Of a DNA stretch of 6,668 nucleotides, positions 1 through 6,262 are shown in pieces (positions within the stretch are counted from its first letter, which is position 1; each line of letters starts with the position of its first letter). The notes below the pieces were generated by a model, which was given only the letters and a program-made list of their open reading frames with translations, was not told where the DNA came from and did no database searches. The stretch spans positions 1 through 6,668 of the forward strand of contig JAGZAC010000137.1 of NCBI GenBank assembly GCA_018370615.1, read 5' to 3'. Source of the stretch: Clostridiales bacterium. GTDB lineage: Bacteria > Bacillota > Clostridia > Oscillospirales > CAG-272. The translations under genes and the position numbers were made by a program.

Positions 1-364
<364 letters not shown>

Positions 365-493
365 TACTTTTTGTTCTCTGTTGTGGCCTGCTTTTCTCTT
401 GTTCGGTCTTTCTATGTCCTTCCGCGGGGAAATATTTTGCGGTGGATGTGGGAAACTAAGTAAGTGCGGTTGAGCAAAGCAGCTCAATGAAAT
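365..493 (+). other. 23S to tRNA-Lys spacer
   Basis: This transcribed spacer has no gene. The first part is T-rich (TACTTTTTG near 365-373), with no clear terminator stem before it. A small perfect hairpin lies just before the tRNA: TTGAGC 470-475 pairs with GCTCAA 482-487 across a 6-nt loop. It has no T-tail and may be a processing structure. A weaker CCGC/GCGG pairing lies around 422-442. Confidence 0.6.
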
Positions 494-569
494 GCACCTT
501 TAGCTCAGTTGGTAGAGCAACTGACTCTTAATCAGTGGGTCCCGGGTTCGAATCCCTGAAGGTGCACCA
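494..569 (+). tRNA. tRNA-Lys (anticodon CTT)
   Basis: This is a complete 76-nt cloverleaf with encoded CCA at 567-569. The acceptor stem GCACCTT/AAGGTGC is perfect, and the D arm is GCTC...GAGC. The anticodon stem ACTGA/TCAGT carries loop CTCTTAA, with CTT at 527-529 reading AAG (Lys). The variable loop is GGGTC and the T loop is TTCGAAT. The T stem (542-546/554-558) has one C543 x T557 mismatch, which is unusual but leaves four pairs. The gene sits between 23S and 5S, so it is probably processed out of the rRNA precursor and not transcribed alone. Confidence 0.97.
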
Positions 570-574
570 GCAAG

Positions 575-599
575 TGGGGCTCAGGGAGGCTGGGCCCCA
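575..599 (+). other. GC-rich hairpin between tRNA-Lys and 5S
   Basis: The hairpin has a 10-bp stem: 575-584 (TGGGGCTCAG) pairs with 590-599 (CTGGGCCCCA), with one G-U pair at 581/593 and a GGAGG loop. It starts 5 nt after the tRNA CCA end. No T-run follows, so it is not a standard terminator. It is more likely an RNase or processing landmark in the precursor. Confidence 0.55.
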
Positions 600-615
600 G
601 GAAAGTTTTCCAAGA

Positions 616-731
<116 letters not shown>

Positions 732-791
732 ACAGCGGAAGCTGGCAGGTTTCCGCCGCATGGAGATTTAGGTTACCGGATACGAAAGGGA
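732..791 (+). other. Spacer between the two 5S genes
   Basis: This 60-bp transcribed spacer holds a short hairpin: GCGGAA 735-740 pairs with TTCCGC 751-756 across a 10-nt loop. It also holds the 5' strand (GGTTACC 771-777) of a stem that brackets 5S copy 2. No promoter or terminator is evident, so both 5S genes are probably cut from one precursor. Confidence 0.5.
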
Positions 792-907
<116 letters not shown>

Positions 908-929
908 ACCAGGTAACCGAGGGATGAGC

Positions 930-948
930 AACACAGCATAGCTGTGTT
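930..948 (+). terminator. Possible weak terminator after 5S copy 2
   Basis: AACACAGC (930-937) and GCTGTGTT (941-948) form a perfect 8-bp stem on an ATA loop. The tail GTTTGGTCTTAT is only moderately T-rich, so termination is probably partial. It could instead be a processing hairpin upstream of the tRNA-Asn unit. Confidence 0.4.
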
Positions 949-1004
949 GTTTGGTCTTATGCGATGAACATTTCGACTATGTTTTGGGAAGTAAGCATGG
1001 CTGT

Positions 1005-1033
1005 TTGTCTGGATAGGTCGAAACGGGTAAGAT
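1005..1033 (+). promoter_or_regulatory. Candidate promoter, copy A
   Basis: TTGTCT (1005-1010) and TAAGAT (1028-1033) are 17 nt apart, each matching 4 of 6 sigma-A consensus bases. The same arrangement recurs in copy B before the intact tRNA-Asn. If active here it would transcribe only the broken tRNA and the insert. Confidence 0.3.
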
Positions 1034-1053
1034 AACTTCATATATTTCTATAT

Positions 1054-1076
1054 TCCTCCTTAGCTCAGTTGGTAGA
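1054..1076 (+). pseudogene. Truncated tRNA-Asn 5' fragment
   Basis: These 23 nt are identical to the start of tRNA-Asn at 1247-1269: acceptor strand TCCTCCT, then TA, GCTC and the D loop. After 1076 the sequence becomes unrelated (CGACCGAGG in place of the D-stem GAGC). No anticodon arm, no T loop of TTCRA type and no CCA end follow, so it cannot be a functional tRNA. It is best read as a remnant of duplication or illegitimate recombination inside the tRNA gene. Confidence 0.85.
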
Positions 1077-1156
1077 CGACCGAGGAAAACGACTGAGAGT
1101 CGTTTTACGACGGGAGGTAACCAAAACAAGGAGAAATGGAGCCGAGGGTATCGAGG
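1077..1156 (+). other. 80-bp unique segment between the tRNA-Asn leader repeats
   Basis: This sequence separates the two leader repeats and has no recognisable gene. It contains a tight hairpin (1086-1106) and a GGTAACC word (1117-1123). The same word follows 5S copy 2 (912-918), with its complement at 771-777. The stretch AAGGAGAA near 1129-1136 could pair with the 5' acceptor strand of the truncated tRNA at 7 of 8 positions, but this may be chance. Its origin is unknown; a fragment of another rRNA/tRNA spacer is a reasonable guess. Confidence 0.5.
1086..1106 (+). terminator. Short terminator-like hairpin in the insert
   Basis: AAAACGACT (1086-1094) pairs perfectly with AGTCGTTTT (1098-1106) on a GAG loop. 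An A-run before and a T-run after give it the shape of a small bidirectional intrinsic terminator. The core has only five non-A/T-run pairs, so strength is uncertain. Confidence 0.4.
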
Positions 1157-1246
1157 TGAACATTTCGACTATGTTTTGGGAAGTAAGCATGGCTGTTTGT
1201 CTGGATAGGTCAAAACAGGTAAGATAACTTCATATATTTTCTATAT

Positions 1247-1269
<23 letters not shown>
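1157..1269 (+). repeat. Direct repeat copy B: tRNA-Asn leader plus 5' tRNA
   Basis: These 113 bp repeat 965-1076 at about 97% identity (2 substitutions, 1 indel). Here the tRNA continues to a complete gene. The repeats lie in the same direction about 192 bp apart, so homologous recombination between them would delete one leader, the tRNA fragment and the insert while keeping an intact tRNA-Asn. Confidence 0.9.
1197..1225 (+). promoter_or_regulatory. Candidate tRNA-Asn promoter
   Basis: TTGTCT (1197-1202) and TAAGAT (1220-1225) have a 17-nt spacer, and each matches 4 of 6 consensus bases. The predicted start near 1232 would leave a short leader before the tRNA at 1247. Read-through from the rRNA operon is an alternative. 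Confidence 0.35.
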
Positions 1270-1322
<53 letters not shown>

Positions 1323-1326
1323 CTTT

Positions 1327-1353
1327 AAAGATCCCAGAATGGGATCTTTTTTT
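1327..1353 (+). terminator. Intrinsic terminator of the rRNA/tRNA cluster
   Basis: AAAGATCCCA (1327-1336) pairs perfectly with TGGGATCTTT (1340-1349) over a GAA loop. The T-run continues to 1353, giving seven consecutive T. This is a textbook rho-independent terminator just after the tRNA-Asn CCA, and it insulates the TetR gene from rRNA transcription. Confidence 0.92.
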
Positions 1354-1373
1354 CTGGCCGCAAAGTCTCAAAC

Positions 1374-1403
1374 TTGACAATGCAAGAATTTATGGGGTAT
1401 AAT
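1374..1403 (+). promoter_or_regulatory. Sigma-A promoter of the TetR-family gene
   Basis: A perfect -35 TTGACA (1374-1379) and a perfect -10 TATAAT (1398-1403) are separated by 18 nt. The expected start is near 1410, giving a leader of about 25 nt before the ATG at 1434. A small CTTG/CAAG inverted repeat (1373-1386) overlaps the -35 box and could be part of an autorepression site, but it is too short to call an operator. Confidence 0.8.
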
Positions 1404-1416
1404 AATATTTCAGAAT

Positions 1417-1422
1417 AGGAGG
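1417..1422 (+). promoter_or_regulatory. Ribosome binding site that decides the TetR start
   Basis: AGGAGG lies in AGGAGGTGAT, an extended match to the 16S 3' end. An in-frame GTG at 1422-1424 overlaps this site and so cannot be the start. The ATG at 1434 lies 11 nt beyond AGGAGG (8 nt beyond the G of GTG in the extended match), which makes it the plausible start. Confidence 0.75.
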
Positions 1423-1433
1423 TGATAAGCTTT

Positions 1434-1973
1434 ATGCCGGTTGAAATGAAAGCAGTTATTTCCACTACATTTATGTCCATGGTCAAACAGAAGGGGATCG
1501 ATAAAATTACCGTTAAAGCGTTGATTGATGCCTGCAATATTTCCCGTCAGACCTTTTACTATCACTTTCAGGATATTATGGAGGTAATTGAATGGTCGTT
1601 GGAGCAGGCGACCCAAAATATGCTTGCCCGCAGCTTGGAGGCAGAGAATCCAAGAGAGGCATTAAGCGTTCTCATTTCTTCAGCAATTGAGAATCGCACG
1701 CTTATCCGAAAGCTCCTGAATTCGCAAAGACGAGAACAAATTGAGAAACTGTTCGTTCAGGCGGCAAGGACATATCTTCAGGAGCTTATTCGGAGCAGGC
1801 CGCATGAAGTTTCTATGGATTATGCTGATATAGAGATCGCCTTAGATTTCTGGGCTTATGGAATCACCGGAATGCTTTTTAAGTACTGTCAGCAAGACCA
1901 GGTGAATGCAAAAAATTTAGCGGAGCAGATTTGTCGGCTCCTTCCTGAAAAAAATGAACAATATAAAAAATGA
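1434..1973 (+). CDS. TetR/AcrR family transcriptional regulator
   Basis: The product is 179 residues, within the usual range for small TetR-type repressors, which bind DNA as dimers and release it on ligand binding. The N-terminal helix-turn-helix spans about residues 10-47, with the motif ITVKALIDACNISRQTFYYH at 25-44. Its T-F-Y-Y-H-F end is the recognition helix hallmark of the family. The C-terminal part (about 50-170) is helical and ends in a segment (ALDFWAYGITGMLF) like the C-terminal domain of DhaS-like regulators; this subfamily placement is tentative. Start chosen: ATG 1434, because the earlier GTG at 1422 lies in the ribosome binding site. It has its own strong promoter after the rRNA terminator. 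Its 3' end (Q-Y-K-K-stop) forms one arm of a terminator shared with the convergent YtvI-like gene. The target and ligand are not evident; self-regulation or control of the neighbouring membrane genes is possible. Confidence 0.9.
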   Translation: MPVEMKAVISTTFMSMVKQKGIDKITVKALIDACNISRQTFYYHFQDIMEVIEWSLEQATQNMLARSLEAENPREALSVLISSAIENRTLIRKLLNSQRREQIEKLFVQAARTYLQELIRSRPHEVSMDYADIEIALDFWAYGITGMLFKYCQQDQVNAKNLAEQICRLLPEKNEQYKK

Positions 1974-2008
1974 TGCGTCAGTAGTTATGGCGCATCATTT
2001 TTTATATT
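1960..2008. terminator. Bidirectional terminator shared by convergent genes
   Basis: The 18-nt arms 1960-1977 and 1991-2008 are perfectly complementary, with a 13-nt loop. Each arm has a run of six A or six T, so RNA from either strand gives a GATGCG-cored stem with a U-run. The hairpin contains the last codons and stop of the TetR gene (TGA 1971-1973). The YtvI stop (TAA, read from 1987 to 1985) lies in the loop. Overlap of both coding ends with one terminator is compact and clear. Confidence 0.92.
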
Positions 2009-3100
2009 ATCTTCTCTTTTATAGTCCCGGTACAAACGTATGGTCCCGTTCTGATGGAGTGTTACCAATATTTGTGCAAGGATCGGGAACAGTATCATCC
2101 CAATGACGCCGAGCAGCCGATAGCCCAGATAAATGGAAATCAGCGAAACTATCGAGTTTAAGCCAAGCTGATCGCCCACTATTTTAGGTTCGATGAGGTT
2201 TCGGATAACAGTGACAATAACATATAGTATGGTAAGCCCAATCGCTGTGGAGAAATGTCCTTGGAAAAGTTCTAAGATTGTCCATGGTATCATAATGCCG
2301 CCGGTGCCGAAAATAGGAAGCGCGTCAAAAATGGCAATGAATGCGGCCTTTCCGAACGGATTTTCAAGCCCAAGAATGAGAAACCCTATGCTCAGTTCAA
2401 CAAACGTACATGCCATTAGGATCAGAAGTGCCCGGAGATACTTTAATATTGTATTTTTACATAAATTTTTTAGTTCTTCTATCTTTTCAGAGGCGCTGTT
2501 TGGCAGCTGCGCTTTCAGAAAAGCCTTTACTTTGTCATATTGTAAACTTATAAAAAACGAAAGCAGGATAGCAAAAACAATGGAAATCAGCAGATGGGGG
2601 ATGCCGCTGATCAAATCGGTAACAAACCCGATTCCCCAGCTTGAGATACTGCTGATCAAATTTGTCAAAGCAGAAGAAAGGCTTCCCCCGATGCTTTCCA
2701 GGTTTTCCTTCTGCTCGGAGGGCATGTTGGAAAACCAGCTTTCCAACTGTTCTGCCGCATTGTTTAAGGCCGGGCTTAACGTTTCGTTATAATAGGAAGG
2801 CAGCTGATTAAACACATCCTGGAGAAGGAAAATTACACTGGAGCAAAGAAGAAAAAGCAAAAAGCCGACAAGTCCATAAAGTATAAACAAGAAAATCACG
2901 GATACCAGCTTTTTATTGATTTTCAGCTTCCGATGAATAAAACGCACCAACGGATTGATACATGCAACCAGGACCAATGCCAGAAGGAAAGGCCAGATAA
3001 GTCCTGCGATGCGCAAGCCGATATAGAACAGCAGAACTACAACGGCAGCATAGAGAATTTTTATCAGGAAATCTATCCGTTCTTTGGTTGTTTTATGCAT
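1985..3100 (-). CDS. ytvI: AI-2E/PerM family membrane protein, YtvI-like
   Basis: The product is a 371-residue polytopic inner-membrane protein of the AI-2E transporter (PerM) family. It resembles the sporulation protein YtvI, which has about the same length in Bacillus. Hydrophobic segments lie near residues 12-47 (a pair), 66-95, 155-186, 222-245, 252-276, 285-300 and 315-347. A soluble stretch (about 96-154) follows the third segment, as in the family. The C-terminal half carries family signature positions: FDALPIFGTGG at 258-268, NLIEPKIVGDQLGLN at 301-315 and GYRLLGVIGMI at 326-336. Some members export autoinducer-2 or act in ion transport, but most have no known substrate and none is assigned here. 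The start is supported by AGAGGTGAT at 3107-3115 (read on the minus strand), 6-7 nt before the ATG. It lies 91 bp downstream of the DUF308 gene on the same strand, so co-transcription is likely. Its 3' end is in the shared terminator with TetR. Confidence 0.87.
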   Translation of the reverse strand: MHKTTKERIDFLIKILYAAVVVLLFYIGLRIAGLIWPFLLALVLVACINPLVRFIHRKLKINKKLVSVIFLFILYGLVGFLLFLLCSSVIFLLQDVFNQLPSYYNETLSPALNNAAEQLESWFSNMPSEQKENLESIGGSLSSALTNLISSISSWGIGFVTDLISGIPHLLISIVFAILLSFFISLQYDKVKAFLKAQLPNSASEKIEELKNLCKNTILKYLRALLILMACTFVELSIGFLILGLENPFGKAAFIAIFDALPIFGTGGIMIPWTILELFQGHFSTAIGLTILYVIVTVIRNLIEPKIVGDQLGLNSIVSLISIYLGYRLLGVIGMILFPILAQILVTLHQNGTIRLYRDYKREDNIKNDAP

Positions 3101-3191
3101 CTATGATCACCTCTTTGCGGATATCCGGCAGATTTTTGAAAACTTTATGCAATATGTCAGCAGAATACCGGATCTGTGCGGTTTTTCTGTT
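3101..3191 (-). other. Intergenic gap between the DUF308 and YtvI-like genes
   Basis: This 91-bp gap on the minus strand holds the YtvI ribosome binding site. No convincing terminator or promoter is seen. A CCGGAT/ATCCGG pairing spans about 40 nt of loop and is not persuasive. The two minus-strand genes may be one transcript. Confidence 0.5.
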
Positions 3192-3734
3192 TTACCTGCG
3201 CATTCCAATATTGCTCACTGCCAGCACCAGATGATCGATACCTATCAAAATTAAATAGAAGCCGATGATATAGCTGACTGAGAAGAAGGAAAGCAGCGGG
3301 TTAAAGATCATGGCAAACCCGAGAAGCAGACCCAAAATATTGACAATCAGGGTGAAATAATAATATCCATCCCCTGCCGTTATCCGGACGATAGAAAGAT
3401 GGGTCAAGCGGGAAATGCAGTGCATAATAAACCAGAGGGGGAAGAGAAGCACCATGGCCCATTTGCCAGCGCCTGGATTGAACAGTAGAAGAATGCCTGC
3501 GATAATACTAAAAATCCCCGACACAAGGGACACGACGGGACCGAACCCGGTGTGCCGCTCCATCTTTGCGTAGAATACGATGTCAGCGATGCCGGTGATG
3601 ACCGCTAGAATTCCATAAACAAAGACAATCCCCGTCAAAGCACTAGACGGCCGTGCAAAAGTAAAAATTCCCAATATAATTAAAATAATTCCAATAATCA
3701 GTTCTCCCCATCCAAGTGCCGATCTTTTTTTCAT
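3192..3734 (-). CDS. DUF308/HdeD-like membrane protein
   Basis: The 180-residue protein is almost wholly hydrophobic, with about six membrane segments: 9-27, 33-54, 66-86, 90-107, 125-144 and 147-173. It shows the repeated DUF308 pattern of a glycine-rich hydrophobic segment ending in a P: GIILIILGIFTFARP (15-29), SGIFSIIAGILLLFNP (72-87) and NILGLLLGFAMIFNP (132-146). Three such repeats are typical of HdeD-family proteins. HdeD of E. coli is tied to acid resistance, but the molecular function of the Firmicutes members is unknown. The ATG at 3734 follows AAGGAGG (3740-3746, minus strand) by 5 nt, a good start. It is divergent from the helical-protein/FtsH/patatin operon across a 240-bp region that holds a large inverted repeat, and it probably leads a two-gene unit with the YtvI-like gene. 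Confidence 0.85.
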   Translation of the reverse strand: MKKRSALGWGELIIGIILIILGIFTFARPSSALTGIVFVYGILAVITGIADIVFYAKMERHTGFGPVVSLVSGIFSIIAGILLLFNPGAGKWAMVLLFPLWFIMHCISRLTHLSIVRITAGDGYYYFTLIVNILGLLLGFAMIFNPLLSFFSVSYIIGFYLILIGIDHLVLAVSNIGMRR

Positions 3735-3808
3735 AAAGGCCTCCTTAAATTTTATAAAAATTTTTCAATCATTCTGAATATACGATAACAGACTTGTTGA
3801 AGAAACAA

Positions 3809-3909
3809 CACTTGCAGTTTTCCTGTTTTGTCCTTACATATTCGCCAAAGTGTCAATCTTTTTTACATATCGGCGAATATGTAAAGACAAATTCCCAAAA
3901 CTGCAAGTG
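3809..3909. repeat. 101-bp imperfect inverted repeat
   Basis: Two 38-nt arms (3809-3846 and 3872-3909) flank a 25-nt loop, and 32 of 38 positions pair. There are 13 outer pairs, a 5-nt internal mismatch, 6 pairs, one C-A mismatch and 13 inner pairs. A second, competing hairpin uses part of the loop: TTTACATAT (3862-3870) with ATATGTAAA (3877-3885). No target-site duplication is evident at the ends, so it is not clearly a MITE. It may be a cruciform or RNA switch, or a repressor site built from TTACATAT boxes. Confidence 0.85.
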
Positions 3910-3960
3910 GCGATGGATTATAGGGTTTGGTATAACTAAATTGGATATAAGATACCGGGA

Positions 3961-3966
3961 AAGGAG
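3961..3966 (+). promoter_or_regulatory. Ribosome binding site of the helical-protein gene
   Basis: AAGGAG lies 8 nt before GTG 3975. The in-frame TTG at 3969 is only 2 nt away and too close to be used. This site therefore selects the GTG start. Confidence 0.7.
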
Positions 3967-3974
3967 TCTTGGTT

Positions 3975-4427
3975 GTGAAAATAAATGAAGGAATGTTTGC
4001 CATCAAACTTTACGAGATGGAGCAGCAATACGGCCGCATACAAAGTCGGCTTCGGCTCTGCCAGCAGGAGGATCATCCCAAAATTCGGCAAGAGCTGCAA
4101 AAAGCGATTGACGAGTATAAGGAAACCGAATTTCTGCTGCAAAAAAACATAGAGGGCTGCCGGTCTCAGGCAGTGGCAGCGCTGGCGCGCGCACAGCTGG
4201 AGTATTATCGAACGGTTAGAACTATCTCGGAGCGGGAGCTGCCAGACTATCTGCACAGTGAGGCCGGTACTTTATCAGAGGATAAGGCCGAGGCCGCTGC
4301 TCTTTATGGGGAATATGCCATTGATTTTGCCATCCAGTCTGCACGCTATGCACTGATTGCGGCATTGAAGGCCATGGATCTACAAATGAATGCAGAAGAA
4401 CAAAAGGAGGGAAACCCTAATGAATGA
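3975..4427 (+). CDS. Helical protein of unknown function encoded before ftsH
   Basis: The product is 150 residues from a GTG start, and I do not recognise the family. It is soluble, with no signal peptide or membrane segment, and is rich in E, Q, K, A and L. Residues about 8-88 look like long amphipathic, possibly coiled-coil helices (YEMEQQYGRIQSRLRL, then QELQKAIDEYKETEFLLQK). A break at about 89-102 is followed by an alanine-rich helix (about 103-137, with DFAIQSARYALIAALKAMD). The tail after 138 is charged and likely disordered. There are two cysteines (29 and 62) and no visible catalytic motif. The stop overlaps the ftsH start by 8 bp, and the ftsH ribosome binding site lies inside this gene, so translation is probably coupled. 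This suggests, but does not prove, a role as an FtsH partner, adaptor or regulated substrate. The reading frame is supported by its ribosome binding site, the overlap and its protein-like composition. Confidence 0.75.
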   Translation: MKINEGMFAIKLYEMEQQYGRIQSRLRLCQQEDHPKIRQELQKAIDEYKETEFLLQKNIEGCRSQAVAALARAQLEYYRTVRTISERELPDYLHSEAGTLSEDKAEAAALYGEYAIDFAIQSARYALIAALKAMDLQMNAEEQKEGNPNE

Positions 4428-6237
4428 AGTCAAAAAGCCCAAGAAGCCGTTGATTTTTTATTATGGTGTCGCTTTGCTGGCACTGCTACTTTTTAACTTT
4501 CTCGCTATGCCGTGGCTCATGCAGCGGCAGGTGCAGGAGGTGGATTACGGCACTTTTATGTCCATGACGGAAAACGGTGAAATCGGACAGGTGGAAATCC
4601 AGGCAGAGGACAATCAAATCCTTTTTACGGATAAAGACAACACCACCATTTACAAAACAGGGATGCTTGACGACCCTGATTTGACCCAGCGGCTCTATGA
4701 TTCCGGCGCAAAATTTTCTGGGGAGATTATTGAGCAGATGTCGCCCCTGCTGAGCTTTTTGCTGACCTGGGTACTGCCTATCGCCATTTTTATCGGCATC
4801 GGGCAGTATATGTCCAAAAAGCTGATGGAACGGGCCGGAGGCCCAAACTCCATGGCTTTTGGTATGGGGAAAAGCAACGCCAAGGTATATGTGAAATCCT
4901 CCGAAGGGATCAAGTTTTCTGATGTAGCTGGGGAGGACGAGGCAAAGGAAAGCCTTGCGGAAATTGTAGACTACCTGCATAATCCGAACAAATACAAAGA
5001 GGTGGGGGCTTCTATGCCCAAGGGGCTTTTATTAGTGGGTCCTCCCGGTACTGGCAAGACGATGCTGGCTAAGGCAGTTGCCGGCGAAGCAAACGTACCC
5101 TTCTTTTCTATGTCCGGTTCGGAATTTGTGGAAATGTTCGTGGGCATGGGCGCAGCTAAAGTCCGCGATCTGTTCAAGCAGGCCAAGGAAAAAGCTCCCT
5201 GTATTGTGTTCATTGATGAGATTGACGCTATAGGGAAAAAGCGAGAAGGGCAAATTGGCGGCAACGATGAACGGGAGCAAACATTGAATCAGTTGCTTAC
5301 CGAAATGGACGGTTTTGAGGAAAACAGCGGTGTTATTCTTCTGGCAGCTACCAATCGCCCTGAATCTCTTGACCCTGCTCTGACACGGCCAGGTCGATTC
5401 GATCGCCGGGTACCTGTAGAGCTGCCCGATTTGAGGGGACGTGAAGAAATCCTGAAAGTCCACGCGAAAAAAATTAAGCTTGACCCGGATGTGGATTTCA
5501 GTAAGATTGCCCGGATGGCCTCCGGTGCTTCGGGCGCGGAGCTGGCGAACATTATCAACGAGGCGGCCCTGCGCGCCGTGCGGGACGGACGGAAATTGGT
5601 GGCACAGGCGGATTTGGAAGAAAGTATTGAGGTGGTAATCGCCGGCTATCAAAAGAAGAACGCCATTCTGACCGACAAAGAGAAAAAGATTGTAGCCTAC
5701 CACGAAATCGGGCACGCTCTGGTAGCCGCTATGCAGAGCCATTCCGCTCCGGTGCAAAAAATTACCATTGTTCCTCGAACCTCCGGTGCCCTGGGCTATA
5801 CTATGCAGGTGGAAGAGGGAGAGCATTACCTGATGAGTAAAGAGGAAATTGAAAATAAGGTGGCCACCTTGACCGGCGGCCGAGCGGCAGAGGAGGTGGT
5901 GTTCGGTTCCGTCACCACTGGCGCTTCCAACGATATTGAGCAGGCCACTAAACTTTCCCGTGCCATGATTACCCGTTATGGTATGAGTGAGGAGTTTGGC
6001 ATGGTGGCGATGGAAACCGTCACAAATCAGTACCTAGGTGGAGATGCTTCCTTGGCTTGTTCGGCGGAAACGCAAGCCCAGATAGACAAGCAGGTGGTAG
6101 CACTTGTGAAAAAGCAGCACGAAAAAGCTCGGCAGATTTTGACGGAAAACCGACAGAAGCTGGACGAGCTGGCCGAGTATCTGTATGAAAAAGAGACCAT
6201 TACCGGCGAGGAGTTTATGTCCATTTTAAAGGCATAG
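4420..6237 (+). CDS. ftsH: FtsH, ATP-dependent membrane zinc metalloprotease
   Basis: The product is 605 residues, slightly shorter than typical FtsH (about 610-650) because the C-terminal tail after the protease domain is brief. FtsH is a hexameric membrane AAA+ protease that extracts and degrades misfolded membrane proteins and short-lived regulators. The order is: membrane segment 11-33; extracytoplasmic domain of about 74 residues; membrane segment 108-128; AAA domain with Walker A GPPGTGKT (207-214), Walker B IVFIDE (262-267) and second region of homology RPGRFDR (323-329) carrying arginine fingers R326 and R329; and M41 protease with HEIGH (428-432). H428 and H432 bind zinc, E429 is catalytic, and D505 in GASNDIE is the expected third zinc ligand. 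All key residues are present, so it should be active. The start is ATG 4420, with GGAGG 9 nt upstream; an earlier in-frame ATG at 4390 has no ribosome binding site. It overlaps the upstream gene by 8 bp and precedes a patatin gene by 25 bp. It may be a second, specialised FtsH, since it is not beside the tilS/hpt genes usual for the housekeeping copy in Firmicutes (inference). Confidence 0.98.
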   Translation: MNEVKKPKKPLIFYYGVALLALLLFNFLAMPWLMQRQVQEVDYGTFMSMTENGEIGQVEIQAEDNQILFTDKDNTTIYKTGMLDDPDLTQRLYDSGAKFSGEIIEQMSPLLSFLLTWVLPIAIFIGIGQYMSKKLMERAGGPNSMAFGMGKSNAKVYVKSSEGIKFSDVAGEDEAKESLAEIVDYLHNPNKYKEVGASMPKGLLLVGPPGTGKTMLAKAVAGEANVPFFSMSGSEFVEMFVGMGAAKVRDLFKQAKEKAPCIVFIDEIDAIGKKREGQIGGNDEREQTLNQLLTEMDGFEENSGVILLAATNRPESLDPALTRPGRFDRRVPVELPDLRGREEILKVHAKKIKLDPDVDFSKIARMASGASGAELANIINEAALRAVRDGRKLVAQADLEESIEVVIAGYQKKNAILTDKEKKIVAYHEIGHALVAAMQSHSAPVQKITIVPRTSGALGYTMQVEEGEHYLMSKEEIENKVATLTGGRAAEEVVFGSVTTGASNDIEQATKLSRAMITRYGMSEEFGMVAMETVTNQYLGGDASLACSAETQAQIDKQVVALVKKQHEKARQILTENRQKLDELAEYLYEKETITGEEFMSILKA

Positions 6238-6262
6238 AATATGAAGCAAAGGAGCAAGTACT

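Larger units (their letters stand above)
965..1076 (+). repeat. Direct repeat copy A: tRNA-Asn leader plus 5' tRNA fragment
   Basis: These 112 bp match 1157-1269 with two substitutions (G1020 and G1025 are A in copy B) and one missing T in the T-run before the tRNA start. The identity stops abruptly at 1076 inside the tRNA D arm. The repeat carries the leader, a possible promoter and the first 23 nt of tRNA-Asn. Both substitutions fall in the 17-nt spacer of the candidate promoter and leave both boxes intact. Confidence 0.9.
3735..3974. other. Divergent intergenic region
   Basis: These 240 bp separate the minus-strand DUF308 gene from the plus-strand operon. They contain an A/T-rich stretch next to the DUF308 start and a 101-bp inverted repeat (3809-3909). 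Two -10-like words precede the plus-strand gene (TATAAC 3931-3936 and TATAAG 3946-3951), neither with a good -35, so the promoters on both sides are unresolved. No small gene with a ribosome binding site is visible. Confidence 0.55.

Noticed and set aside
1054..1140. A second functional tRNA with an odd fold
   Set aside because: After the D loop there is no D-stem partner, anticodon arm of 7-nt loop, T loop or CCA; only the first 23 nt match a tRNA.
2193..2792. Plus-strand 199-residue open frame opposite the YtvI-like gene
   Set aside because: It is a shadow of a clear membrane protein gene, with no ribosome binding site.
3809..3909. CRISPR array or typical insertion sequence
   Set aside because: There are only two inverted arms, no spacer-repeat series and no transposase or target duplication.
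4390..4419. Upstream in-frame ATG for ftsH
   Set aside because: It has no ribosome binding site, while ATG 4420 has AAAGGAGG at proper spacing.
5032..5826. Minus-strand 264-residue open frame inside ftsH
   Set aside because: It is antisense to the conserved AAA and protease motifs; its length comes from codon bias of ftsH.
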